DNA of 64,000 nt from positions 1,798,001 through 1,862,000 of the forward strand of contig NZ_JAIVAC010000001.1 of the NCBI RefSeq assembly GCF_020171655.1, in the 5' to 3' direction. Position 1 is the stretch's first letter. Each line of letters begins with the position of its first letter. Below, in pieces: positions 1-8,184 of the stretch. The notes beneath the pieces are model-generated. The model ran no database searches. It saw only the letters and a list, made by a program, of their open reading frames with translations, and was not told where the DNA came from. Source of the DNA: Exiguobacterium aestuarii (GTDB taxonomy: Bacteria > Bacillota > Bacilli > Exiguobacteriales > Exiguobacteriaceae). The position numbers were made by a program, and so were the translations under genes.

Positions 1-298
1 AGTCGATAGCTTGTTGATCACCGACCGTGACCGAAAGCTCCAAGGATTGATTAAGTTGAAAGATATCAATGCAAATATCGATCAGACAAAACGACTCGAA
101 GAAGTCATGAATCGCGAATACGCGTACGTCTCCATCGATGATTCCCTTCTCGATATATTAGACGTGATGAATACGAGCGACCAAGGTTACTTGCCCGTCG
201 TCGAAGGCCCGACACTACATGGCCTCATTACACGAAGCAGCTTACTATCCGTCCTCAGTGAACAATTTACACAAGACCATGAGGAGGAACCTGTATGA
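1..298 (+). CDS. Betaine/choline-type ABC transporter ATP-binding protein, C-terminal part
   Basis: This is the 3' end of a gene that starts before the window; the frame is open from base 2 without a stop. What remains is a CBS-domain pair, including the stretch YVSIDDSLLDILDVM and the ending GLITRSSLLSVL. CBS pairs form the C-terminal sensor of OpuA/OpuC-type ATPases, which energise uptake of glycine betaine, choline or carnitine and sense ionic strength or c-di-AMP. The stop overlaps the start of the next gene by four bases (ATGA), so the two are translationally coupled. The Walker motifs lie outside the window, so the ATPase call rests on the CBS part and the neighbouring permease. Confidence 0.85.
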   Translation, partial: VDSLLITDRDRKLQGLIKLKDINANIDQTKRLEEVMNREYAYVSIDDSLLDILDVMNTSDQGYLPVVEGPTLHGLITRSSLLSVLSEQFTQDHEEEPV

Positions 299-1884
299 AT
301 GCCATCCAAAGCTTTTTTGATTACTTCACAAACAATACAAGCCAAATCGGAACGCTATTACTCGAACATCTCCAACTAACGGTGTTCGCCGTCTCTCTTG
401 CCGTCCTTCTCGGTGTGCCGCTCGGGATTTTGATTTTACGTATACCCCGACTTGCCAAACCGACTCTCGGATTGACGAGTGTCGTCCAGGCAGTCCCAAG
501 TTTGGCCCTTCTTGGTTTCTTGATTCCGTTTATCGGAATTGGATCGACGCCTGCGATTATCATGGTCGTATTGTACTCGCTTTTACCGATTGTCAAAAAC
601 ACGTATACCGGTCTTTCAAGCATCCCTGGCGATACGCTCGAATCAGCGAAAGGGATCGGCTTAACGAACCGACAAATTTTAAGTAAAATTCAACTACCCC
701 TTGCCTTACCGATTATTATGGCAGGGATTCGAATCTCAGCGGTCACGGCTGTCGGATTGATGACGATTTCCGCATTCGTTGGTGCCGGCGGTTTAGGATA
801 TCTCGTCTTCGCCGGGATTCAAACGGTCGACAACAATCAAATCTTGGCCGGCGCGATTCCAGCCGGATTACTTGCGCTTCTCATCGACTTCATCGTCAGC
901 CGAATCGAATATAAAGTCGCTCCGAACGGAATCGTCTTAGCGGATGGTCGAATGAAGAAGAAAAAACGTAGCACGGCCAAAAAGGTCGTCAAACCCGCTT
1001 TTGTCATCTCGACCGCGTTAGTCTTATTGCTCGCGGGATCGATTTATGCCTTCACACGAGACGATGATACGATTGTCGTCGGATCAAAAAACTTTACCGA
1101 ACAATTGATTCTCGGGAACATGGTTGCCGATTTGATTGAAGATCGGACTGACCTTGATGTCAAACGGCAACTGAACCTAGGGGGCACACAAGTCGCATTC
1201 AGCGCTCTCCGGACAGGTGAGATTGATACGTACGTTGAATACACAGGAACGCTGTCGGTCGACGTCTTGAAACAAGAAGTCGATAACGACCCGGATGCCG
1301 TATACGAGAATGTCAAAGATCAAATCAATGAGCGTTTCGGGATTCAGACACTCGACCCGATTGGATTCAACAACACGTATGCGATTGCGGTAAAAAAAGA
1401 AGATGTCGAAAAGTATGACCTGAAGACGGTATCTGACTTAGCGGAAGTGAGCGACACGCTCGTCTTCGGTCCAACGATTGAATTCTCGAACCGAGAAGAC
1501 GGTTACCTTGGATTAAAAGAAACCTATCCGTTCAACTTCCAAGACGTGAAACCGGTCGACGGCGGACTTCGTTATACAGCACTTATGAATAATGAAAGCA
1601 ATGCCATCGATAGTTTCTCGACAGATGGTTTATTGAAGCGTTTTGACTTGACGGTCCTTGAGGACGATCAACAATTTTTCCCACCGTACTATGCTGTCCC
1701 AATCGTCAGCAACGAGACGTTACAAGAACACCCTGAGCTCGAAGGCGTCTTGAATACGCTAAGCGGTAAAATCACGGATGAAGTCATGCAAGAATTGAAC
1801 TACCTTGCCGATGTCGAAAAACAGCGTCCTGAAAAAGTCGCGCGTGACTTCTTGATCGAAGAAGGATTGATTGAAACAAACTAA
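295..1884 (+). CDS. Fused permease and substrate-binding protein of a betaine/choline ABC transporter
   Basis: 529 aa. Residues 1 to about 210 form a multi-span permease of the OpuBB/ProW type with the EAA-like loop around residues 105-135 (ESAKGIGLTNRQIL). A lysine-rich linker (KKKKRSTAKK) and one more membrane span follow. From about residue 260 (VVGSKNFTEQ) there is an OpuAC-like extracellular binding domain. In many Bacilli these are two proteins (OpuBB/BC or OpuCB/CC); here they are one chain, which anchors the receptor to the channel. Substrate choice among betaine, carnitine and choline cannot be read from the sequence. It follows the ATPase gene in an overlapping operon and is closed by a strong hairpin terminator. 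Confidence 0.9.
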   Translation: MNAIQSFFDYFTNNTSQIGTLLLEHLQLTVFAVSLAVLLGVPLGILILRIPRLAKPTLGLTSVVQAVPSLALLGFLIPFIGIGSTPAIIMVVLYSLLPIVKNTYTGLSSIPGDTLESAKGIGLTNRQILSKIQLPLALPIIMAGIRISAVTAVGLMTISAFVGAGGLGYLVFAGIQTVDNNQILAGAIPAGLLALLIDFIVSRIEYKVAPNGIVLADGRMKKKKRSTAKKVVKPAFVISTALVLLLAGSIYAFTRDDDTIVVGSKNFTEQLILGNMVADLIEDRTDLDVKRQLNLGGTQVAFSALRTGEIDTYVEYTGTLSVDVLKQEVDNDPDAVYENVKDQINERFGIQTLDPIGFNNTYAIAVKKEDVEKYDLKTVSDLAEVSDTLVFGPTIEFSNREDGYLGLKETYPFNFQDVKPVDGGLRYTALMNNESNAIDSFSTDGLLKRFDLTVLEDDQQFFPPYYAVPIVSNETLQEHPELEGVLNTLSGKITDEVMQELNYLADVEKQRPEKVARDFLIEEGLIETN

Positions 1885-1925
1885 AAAGAGCAGCCTTCGC
1901 GGTCGCTCTTCTGTACATCTAAAAG

Positions 1926-1955
1926 AAACGGACATCTCCCGCGAGATGTCCGTTT
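1926..1955. terminator. Bidirectional Rho-independent terminator between the Opu operon and upp
   Basis: Perfect 13-bp stem (1926-1938 with 1943-1955, starting AAACGGACATC) around a four-base CCGC loop, with T-rich flanks on both strands. It lies between two convergent genes and can serve both. Confidence 0.9.
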
Positions 1956-1969
1956 TACATATGAGTTAT

Positions 1970-2599
1970 TTATTTTGTACCAAACAAACGGTCACCCGCA
2001 TCCCCAAGTCCAGGAACGATATAACCGTGATCATTTAATTTTTCATCGAGTGCTGCGAGATAAATCTCGACATCCGGATGTTCTGCTTGCACACGTTCTA
2101 CGCCTTCTGGTGCTGCACACAGACAAGCCAACTTGATTGACTTCGCTCCGTGTTTTTTAAGAGCCGCGATGGCATCAGCAGCTGAACCGCCCGTTGCGAG
2201 CATCGGGTCGACGACGATGAAGTCGCGTTCCGTCACGTCTGTCGGGAGCTTCAAGTAGTATTCGTGTGGCTCAAGTGTTTCCGGATCGCGATAGAGACCG
2301 ATGTGGCCGACTTTTACGTTCGGCATCATTTTGAGGAACCCATCCACCATACCAAGTCCTGCACGTAAAATAGGGACGATTCCCAATTTCTTGCCGGCAA
2401 TCATCTTTTGAGTGGAAACAGAGACCGGTGTCTCAATTTCTACATCTGTTAGGGGTAGGCTGCGCGTGATTTCGTATGCCATAAGTGAAGAAACTTCGTC
2501 GACGAGTTCACGGAACTGCTTCGTCCCCGTCTCTACTTTTCGCATAATCGTCATTTTGTGCTGAATCAAAGGATGGTCATAAACATGTACTTTTCCCAT
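1970..2599 (-). CDS. upp: Uracil phosphoribosyltransferase
   Basis: 209 aa, full length for the family. It makes UMP from uracil and PRPP in pyrimidine salvage, in the cytosol. The PRPP loop is visible as [12 protein letters not shown] (about residues 128-139), and the uracil-binding region near the C-terminus reads [13 protein letters not shown]. It sits downstream of glyA in Bacillus; here the two are separated by an inserted block of six genes. It faces the Opu operon across a shared terminator. The start is preceded by an AGGAGTG-type ribosome binding site. Confidence 0.97.
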   Translation of the reverse strand: MGKVHVYDHPLIQHKMTIMRKVETGTKQFRELVDEVSSLMAYEITRSLPLTDVEIETPVSVSTQKMIAGKKLGIVPILRAGLGMVDGFLKMMPNVKVGHIGLYRDPETLEPHEYYLKLPTDVTERDFIVVDPMLATGGSAADAIAALKKHGAKSIKLACLCAAPEGVERVQAEHPDVEIYLAALDEKLNDHGYIVPGLGDAGDRLFGTK

Positions 2600-2711
2600 C
2601 TTGTTTCACTCCTCTCTCATTCTCTCTCGAGCATTGTACCCTAACTCTGTTGAGATGGGTAGAGCCAACTTCTATTTTATCAGAGGTCAGACGCCCTGAA
2701 CGTTAATTGAC

Positions 2712-3911
2712 CTAGAAATAATCGTTCGCAGGAAGTTCGTAAGACCGTGACGTCTTTTGGTCGATTAAATAGAGCTCGGTTTCCGTCTTCCATACATCAA
2801 ACGACTGTTTCGTCAATTCTCTATATAAATGTAATTGCCCTATGTTGACAGCATTCGTCGGCTTCTCGCGCATTTGGACGTGAGACAATTCATCAAACAG
2901 TTCTTGAGTTTTTGGTCCATCTAACCAGACCGTATCTCGACTTGATTCAAAGACAGCGAGTTGCATGTCCTCATCCGCTGGTCGTGACGACATCTTGCTC
3001 GGAACAGGTCGGCGGACGTGCCCCCAGATTTCAAGGACGGTACCGTACGTTTTCGAGAGTGCGAGTGAGGTTTGTTCAGACACGTCCTCCTCGATCGGTT
3101 GTTCCGAGAGGATGATTCGTTTCATCAGTTCTCGATGGTTTCCTTCGAGCGAGAGTTCTTCTTCTTTGGCATCGACCTTCATGTACGGCGCTTCGTACAT
3201 ACTCGGAAGAACGAGTTGTCTAAGCGAAGGGGTCTTCCCGATTTGTAGAGCGACTCGATTGTCTGCCCGTCTCGTCAAAAAGACATAGCCTTCGTTTTCT
3301 CCACTTTGAAACGGAAACAGTTTCGGTTCGACAATCGGGTCAAGCGTACGGCCGTTCCGAATGGTCTCGAACGTCACATAAATTGCTCCTGTGTCAGGAG
3401 TCGTGTAACGGAATGCAGAATCTAGGATAACCGTTTCATGTGCATCGTTCACCTTAAACGCACTCGTAATTTCTTTCATGTTCTCGACGCGTTCAAATTC
3501 AATCGTCGAGACGACCTCGGATTCGACGAATCGTTCCTTGTCGAGTGCTTCAAACTCTGCAATCGGTTCGATTGCAAACGTCCGCTCCATCAATTGGTTA
3601 CTGTTAGCACAAGTGAGATATCGCTCTTCTCCCGCAGCAAAATACTTCACATTTTTATAGCCGAGTGCTTCATAAAGGGGATGACGGAATGTCACTTCCG
3701 CCACTTTTGCTCTTCGTTTCGGTAAGACATCGGTCGGACGCTTCTCGCAATATGTAAGCATCTTTTCTTTTGTTTGTTCGGTTAATGCCACCTCGGGCTC
3801 TTGTTCGACTCGATAAGATGACAAGGGACGTAGTTCAATCGCGTTCAACGTCTCGGCACCACACCCACTCAACAAGATACAACTGAGTAAGATTCCCCAG
3901 TACGTCCGCAT
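2712..3911 (-). CDS. Predicted lipoprotein of unknown function
   Basis: 399 aa. The N-terminus is a lipoprotein signal with lipobox LLSGC (cysteine at residue 17), so the protein should be anchored on the outer face of the membrane. The rest is rich in charged residues and beta-strand-like stretches and shows no motif I recognise. The start is supported by a GAGGGGGA site. A 7-bp inverted repeat lies just upstream (3934-3952). It appears to be a single gene and its role is unknown. Confidence 0.75.
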   Translation of the reverse strand: MRTYWGILLSCILLSGCGAETLNAIELRPLSSYRVEQEPEVALTEQTKEKMLTYCEKRPTDVLPKRRAKVAEVTFRHPLYEALGYKNVKYFAAGEERYLTCANSNQLMERTFAIEPIAEFEALDKERFVESEVVSTIEFERVENMKEITSAFKVNDAHETVILDSAFRYTTPDTGAIYVTFETIRNGRTLDPIVEPKLFPFQSGENEGYVFLTRRADNRVALQIGKTPSLRQLVLPSMYEAPYMKVDAKEEELSLEGNHRELMKRIILSEQPIEEDVSEQTSLALSKTYGTVLEIWGHVRRPVPSKMSSRPADEDMQLAVFESSRDTVWLDGPKTQELFDELSHVQMREKPTNAVNIGQLHLYRELTKQSFDVWKTETELYLIDQKTSRSYELPANDYF

Positions 3912-3933
3912 TGATGTTCCCCCTCATTCCCAA

Positions 3934-3952
3934 TTAGGTGAAAACCACCTAA
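3934..3952 (-). promoter_or_regulatory. Inverted repeat upstream of the lipoprotein gene
   Basis: TTAGGTG and CACCTAA separated by five bases, about 10 bases upstream of the ribosome binding site. It could be an operator or a 5'-UTR hairpin. No regulator is identified. Confidence 0.4.
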
Positions 3953-4056
3953 ATTTTTCTTGTACATCATAACATATAACCTATTTTTGTGATGATTTCA
4001 GAATTATTACGTTTCTGATGATTGGGTAGAAGCTTTTGACTGCATATACATCTACC

Positions 4057-4091
4057 AAAAAAGAACCAACCTCTTGAGAGATCAGTTCTTT
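4057..4091 (-). terminator. Rho-independent terminator of the repeat-domain protein gene
   Basis: 14-bp stem with three G-T pairs (4060-4073 with 4078-4091), TTGA loop, followed on the minus strand by TTTTTT. Confidence 0.8.
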
Positions 4092-4102
4092 CGATTCTTT
4101 GA

Positions 4103-4798
4103 TTAATCATTCTCACGTTCATCTTCAGAAGAGTCATCTTGTGATGAATCGTCCTGTGAAGAATCCTCTTGCTCATATTGGTCATCATCGGATTCATTGT
4201 CCACTTCGATGACTGCTTGATCACGATTCAATTCAAGTTTGACAAGATCTCCGACCCGAGGTGTGTCCTCATCGATTTCAGATCGTGCAGCGAGCGGATA
4301 CGTCTTATCTTTTCCATCGATGTTGATTGTGACTTCTTGATCTGTGAGTTTGACGAGTGTGCCAGAAATGTATGCATCGTCATCTCCGCTCTCACGGTCC
4401 ACTTCTTTCACTTCATCGTTTCGATTCAATTCGAGTTTTACTCGGTCGCCAACTTGCGGTGTATCGTCGTCAATCTCATGTGTCTGTGCTAAGCGGTACG
4501 TCGATTCTTTTCCATTGAAGCTAATCGTGACATCCTCTTTTGTCAGACTGACAAGCGTCCCGTATAGTTCATAGTCATCTTCTACTCGTGAAGATGATGA
4601 GTCGTCGGATGCGTTGGCGCTTGAGTCCTCTGCTGACGCAGAATCATCCGATTGATCTTGTGCTGAGTCGTCACTCGCTTGATTGATCGCTTGCGGGACG
4701 ATGACCGTGTCCGTCTGATTCCCGCTCACATAAAACCCAATCCCTACAATTGCCATGACGCCAAGTAAAGCTCCGATGATCCAGCCGATGCGTTTCAT
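4103..4798 (-). CDS. Membrane-anchored protein with a duplicated domain, acidic
   Basis: 231 aa counted from the ATG that sits 8 bases after GAGGAGG; an ATG 14 codons upstream lacks a site. Residues 4-24 form a membrane anchor. A low-complexity Ser/Asp stretch follows (about 40-75), then two copies of a roughly 60-aa unit (76-136 and 142-201). Both units contain GTLV.LT, VTI, TY.LA, the pattern E-I-D-(D/E)-D-T-P-(Q/R)-V-G-D, and KLELNR, which suggests small beta-barrels of OB or SH3-like type. The tail is again acidic. The protein should face the outside. Its promoter shares a direct repeat and spacing with the promoter of the two-component operon (7158-7208), so it is probably a target of that regulator. 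I do not recognise the domain. Confidence 0.8.
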   Translation of the reverse strand: MKRIGWIIGALLGVMAIVGIGFYVSGNQTDTVIVPQAINQASDDSAQDQSDDSASAEDSSANASDDSSSSRVEDDYELYGTLVSLTKEDVTISFNGKESTYRLAQTHEIDDDTPQVGDRVKLELNRNDEVKEVDRESGDDDAYISGTLVKLTDQEVTINIDGKDKTYPLAARSEIDEDTPRVGDLVKLELNRDQAVIEVDNESDDDQYEQEDSSQDDSSQDDSSEDEREND

Positions 4799-4835
4799 GT
4801 TCATTTCCTCCTCGTTGTGTGTTCTTCTTATTTTC

Positions 4836-4886
4836 ATCATAAGCCTCGTGTGTGAGAGAGCATTTAAGGCTTCATTAGAAGTTGAT
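4836..4886 (-). promoter_or_regulatory. Response-regulator-type promoter, copy 2
   Basis: On the minus strand an 11-bp-spaced direct repeat (ATCAA, six bases, ATGAA; plus-strand 4871-4886) is followed after exactly 29 bp by TATGAT (4836-4841). No good -35 box is present, as expected for an activated promoter. The layout matches 7158-7208 base for base in spacing. Confidence 0.65.
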
Positions 4887-4906
4887 GAGAAAATGCGAAA
4901 TGTTCA

Positions 4907-6148
4907 TCATCGAGTGAGGAAAAATACACTGCCATCAGGATCATTCGGTTCGCTTCCAATCGTCCAGCCGTTCACATCTGCGACTTCCTTCGCAATCGCA
5001 AGACCAAGTCCACTGCCGCTACGGTCTCGTGCCTCATCCAATCGATAAAACCGGTCGAACAGACGAGCTCTTATCTCATCTGACAAGACAGGTCCCCTAT
5101 CGCGCACTTCGATTCGATTGTCTGTCAGGTGAAGGTTCGTCTCTTTTGCATATTTCAAACTATTATCGATCAAAATGACAAGAATGCGTTGTAACGATTC
5201 ACGATGGCCATACCAGCTACCGTTCGCATCGATGGGAAGGTGTACGCCGTGCGACCTTAAAAATCGTTCTATTAACATGTCGCCAAGCTCAGCTAAATCG
5301 ATGTCTTCTCGGTCGACCTCTTCAAGCGCAACGAAGCGATTTAATTCCAACATCGGTTCAATCAAGTCGTTTCGCATCTGTCGCGACTCCGTCAAAATAT
5401 GATCGATGGCCTCGGCGCGGACACTCTCGTCCTCTTGTCCCCAGCGCTGCAATAATTTTGCGTAGCCTTCGATGACGGTCAGCGGTGTTTTTAGTTCATG
5501 TGAAACATCGGCGACGAAACGACGCTGTTGGTCCATCGTCCCTTCGACCCGTTCAATCATATGGTTGAATCCGTTTGAAAGGAGTGTCACTTCGTCCTTT
5601 CGGTCATCGACCTCAATCGTTTCTAATTTGCCCGATTCGGTAATCCGTTCCATCGTCTCCGTCAATCGCCGTAACGGCGACAGCCCTTGGCGTAAAATCC
5701 ACCATGTACCGAGGAACGTCAAGAGGACGGCTAGAAAAAACATGACGAGAAAAATTGTCGCCAACGCTTGAATCGTGTCACTCACCGCTCGGTCTTGAAA
5801 CCCGAATGCCAGCCCATCCGTCGTGGCGACGACGAACCAGTCATCGATGAGTGCGGGTTCTCCGTAATTGATGGGAAATGTCGTCCCGTCCGGCACTTCC
5901 CCACCGATGATTCCCCACTCCCCGTTTTCTTGACGCTCTAGGACGACACTGTCCTTGTGAAGGGACAGCACGGCATCGCTGTTTCGGACGTCTTCTTCTA
6001 ATAAGTTTAACGCTTGTAGTAACACGTCAAAACGTGAATCGACAATCTCTTGCCTCGCGACGAACCATGTCACGCCAAACGAGACGAGAAGGAGCAGCAA
6101 CATGAACCCGGTCATCGCCCAGGCGATTTTTGTACGTAACATGCTCAC
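4907..6148 (-). CDS. Sensor histidine kinase, ArlS/YkoH-like
   Basis: 413 aa. Membrane spans at about 10-31 and 128-152 enclose an extracellular sensor of about 95 residues. A HAMP region follows, then the HisKA box with the phospho-acceptor His217 in SHELKTPLTVIEGY, and an ATPase domain with N-box ILIDNSLKYA and G-box GSGLGLAIAKE. It phosphorylates the response regulator encoded just upstream; the start overlaps that gene's stop by four bases. The signal is not known. The gene ends about 110 bases before the start of the probable target gene at 4798. Confidence 0.93.
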   Translation of the reverse strand: MSMLRTKIAWAMTGFMLLLLLVSFGVTWFVARQEIVDSRFDVLLQALNLLEEDVRNSDAVLSLHKDSVVLERQENGEWGIIGGEVPDGTTFPINYGEPALIDDWFVVATTDGLAFGFQDRAVSDTIQALATIFLVMFFLAVLLTFLGTWWILRQGLSPLRRLTETMERITESGKLETIEVDDRKDEVTLLSNGFNHMIERVEGTMDQQRRFVADVSHELKTPLTVIEGYAKLLQRWGQEDESVRAEAIDHILTESRQMRNDLIEPMLELNRFVALEEVDREDIDLAELGDMLIERFLRSHGVHLPIDANGSWYGHRESLQRILVILIDNSLKYAKETNLHLTDNRIEVRDRGPVLSDEIRARLFDRFYRLDEARDRSGSGLGLAIAKEVADVNGWTIGSEPNDPDGSVFFLTR

Positions 6149-6822
6149 TCACCACGCTTCAACATATACCCGACACCACGGACGGTTTGAATCCAAGACC
6201 CGGTCAGTTTCTTTCGGACATAACGGACATATACGTCCACGACGTTCGTATCACCGAAGTAATCAAATCCCCACACATGTTCGACGAGTTGATCACGGGT
6301 CAAGACGCGCTCGGGGTTCTCTAAAAAGAAGACCAACAAGTCAAACTCACGCCGCGTCAAATCGATTTTATTTCCCTCGCAATACACTTCATGTCGATTC
6401 ACATCGACCTTGAGTGTCTCATAGGTCAGGACATGCTCGGAATGGTCCTGCCGAACGAGCTGGCGCATGCGCAAAAACGCTCGGATTCGAGCGAGCACTT
6501 CTTCGATTTCAAACGGTTTTGTGATGTAGTCATCGGCACCTAGGTCGAGTCCACTCACTTTGTCATAGCGGTCTCCCCGAGCCGTCACCATGAGAACGGG
6601 TAGCAGCGGTCGTTCTTCTTTTAATCGACGGACCACCTCGAGTCCACTCATTTGAGGCAACATGATATCGAGTAAGACGAGGTCAATCTCGTCGGCGACG
6701 GCCCGCTCTAAACCACTACGCCCATCTGTCGCCACGACGACTTCATACCCTGCATGTTTCAACTCTAGTTCCAGTAACCGCGCAATCTTCGAATCATCTT
6801 CTACGACCAGAATCGTCTGCAT
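6145..6822 (-). CDS. OmpR/PhoB-family response regulator
   Basis: 225 aa, starting at the ATG after AAAGGAG; a longer frame upstream lacks a site. The receiver domain carries the acidic pair in VVEDD, phospho-acceptor Asp52 (LLDIMLP), Thr in MVTARG and Lys in ITKPFE. The C-terminal winged helix ends in VRKKL..IQTVRGVGYML, typical of OmpR/PhoB regulators. It is co-transcribed with a small membrane protein upstream and the kinase downstream. The direct repeat with an 11-bp period at 7193-7208 and again at 4871-4886 is the expected type of binding site, which suggests autoregulation plus control of the 4103-4798 gene. Confidence 0.94.
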   Translation of the reverse strand: MQTILVVEDDSKIARLLELELKHAGYEVVVATDGRSGLERAVADEIDLVLLDIMLPQMSGLEVVRRLKEERPLLPVLMVTARGDRYDKVSGLDLGADDYITKPFEIEEVLARIRAFLRMRQLVRQDHSEHVLTYETLKVDVNRHEVYCEGNKIDLTRREFDLLVFFLENPERVLTRDQLVEHVWGFDYFGDTNVVDVYVRYVRKKLTGSWIQTVRGVGYMLKRGE

Positions 6823-6887
6823 CCTGCTCACTCCTTTGAAAAAACGCCGAGCGGACCGCTCGACGTATTGGTATTCATTTCCCGAAA

Positions 6888-7136
6888 TCAATCCTCAAAA
6901 AACAGACGGACGCCTTCCGGGATTGCTGATTCCACTTGTCGTTCGAGACGGTCTTCCCATTGGTCCCACGTCTCATCGACTTGCTCGATTCGCTGCTCGA
7001 TGCCCGTTGCCGCGAGCGACAGTTGCGTGAGGCTTGATTGCCCCGGTGTCGTAAAGAACAAGAAACCGGCAAGTCCGATTCCCATCAGGCCGATTGCCAA
7101 TAAACTAGTCCCAATCATTTTCATTAAACGTTTCAT
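6888..7136 (-). CDS. Small single-span membrane protein in the two-component operon
   Basis: 82 aa with a strong AGGAGGG site. An N-terminal membrane span (about residues 8-29) is followed by an amphipathic, Trp- and Glu-rich helix (EQRIEQVDETWDQWEDRLERQVE). It is the first gene of the operon with the response regulator and kinase, so it may modulate the kinase, as small membrane proteins do in several two-component systems; that is inference. No named family was recognised. Confidence 0.75.
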   Translation of the reverse strand: MKRLMKMIGTSLLAIGLMGIGLAGFLFFTTPGQSSLTQLSLAATGIEQRIEQVDETWDQWEDRLERQVESAIPEGVRLFFED

Positions 7137-7157
7137 TCGTGCATCCCTCCTACTTGC

Positions 7158-7208
7158 ATCATACGATGCGAAAACGAGAAATCGAGGTGGAGTTCATTAA
7201 AATTTCAT
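7158..7208 (-). promoter_or_regulatory. Response-regulator-type promoter, copy 1
   Basis: On the minus strand ATGAA-N6-ATGAA (plus-strand 7193-7208) is followed after exactly 29 bp by TATGAT (7158-7163). The start codon of the first operon gene lies only about 22 bases further on. It shares 23 of 27 bases with the element upstream of the 4798 start (4871-4897 against 7193-7219). Confidence 0.65.
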
Positions 7209-7235
7209 GAGAAAAGGCGTTGCTTGCGCAACACC

Positions 7236-8180
7236 TCACTCGTCGAGCACGGATTTCGCAATCGGCGCCCAATACGTTCCTTTCATTTCTGACACGGTCG
7301 TCAGCGTATCCCGATAAGCCGGATCGTCCGCTTTTTTCTCGGCAATCCCTTTCATCCATAGGACATCTGCCTTGTACCCAGACTCAGGATAGGAATCGAG
7401 ATAAGCCGCGTAATCCGCGATTTTCGCTTTTCCTAACTTATTGTCGACAAGGAGTCGATAAAATCCAACCGCCTGCTCTTGACCTGCTTTCGCTTTCCCG
7501 TCGAGCAACTGTTCAGCTTGCTCGTACTGTTTGTCTTGTACGAGCGCTTCGACCTCCGCTAACGGCACGACGTCAGTCGCTTGATCCGGCTTCTCTTCCA
7601 CTGAATCACTTGGTGCTTCTTCTTGACCTTGGAGCTGTTCATTTTCCTTCTCAAGTCGAGCGACTTCCGCTTCTAGTTCCTTCAAGCGCTCCGCCATCGC
7701 CTCTTCCTCGGTCACCGTCTCGACGACGACTTGATCGGTCTCGCTTGGCGGGACAATCGGAGGTTCGGTATCTGGCCAAAACACGAGCGCAGCGGCAGCA
7801 AGCCCCACGACGAGCGGAAGACCGAGCCATTTCTTATCAAACTTGAACGCCAGTCGCCACTCGGCTAAATCTGAATGCTGGATGACGGCCGGAGAAAACG
7901 AACGAAAGCGGCGCTTGGCCGCTTTTTTCCCGTTCGCCTTCACTTCTAGCGCAAGACCTAGTCGATGGAACGCAGCGGGCACTTTCATCCCGAGGAGCGG
8001 TACGATTCGTTCGCTCGCTTCTTCGTAATAGCCATGGTCGAGGAGCGTCGTGATGACCCCGAACTCACTGGCGACAAGACGGAAAGATGGGTCGTGTTCC
8101 CCCTTACGAGCCAACCATTCCGTCATATCGAACAATGGGAGTTCGGATAGCTCTCGTTCTGCGAGTGTCCGGATGTCCAT
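7236..8180 (-). CDS. Hypothetical protein with one membrane span, coiled coil and TPR-like C-terminus
   Basis: 314 aa. The N-terminal part (1-105) is soluble and helical. A single membrane span (about 118-137) is followed by a coiled coil (roughly 155-190, rich in E, K and L) and a C-terminal helical region that resembles TPR repeats (AEVEALVQDKQYEQAEQLL). The start lies five bases after the glyA stop, so it is coupled to glyA. No enzymatic motif is visible. The coupling to serine hydroxymethyltransferase is odd, because the protein looks like a membrane scaffold and not a metabolic enzyme. Confidence 0.75.
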   Translation of the reverse strand: MDIRTLAERELSELPLFDMTEWLARKGEHDPSFRLVASEFGVITTLLDHGYYEEASERIVPLLGMKVPAAFHRLGLALEVKANGKKAAKRRFRSFSPAVIQHSDLAEWRLAFKFDKKWLGLPLVVGLAAAALVFWPDTEPPIVPPSETDQVVVETVTEEEAMAERLKELEAEVARLEKENEQLQGQEEAPSDSVEEKPDQATDVVPLAEVEALVQDKQYEQAEQLLDGKAKAGQEQAVGFYRLLVDNKLGKAKIADYAAYLDSYPESGYKADVLWMKGIAEKKADDPAYRDTLTTVSEMKGTYWAPIAKSVLDE

Positions 8181-8184
8181 TGAC

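Noticed and set aside
7220-7846. Long plus-strand open frame of about 200 codons
   Set aside because: It is antisense to the coiled-coil protein gene, has no ribosome binding site, and its composition (Arg, Ser and Pro rich) is typical of a shadow frame.
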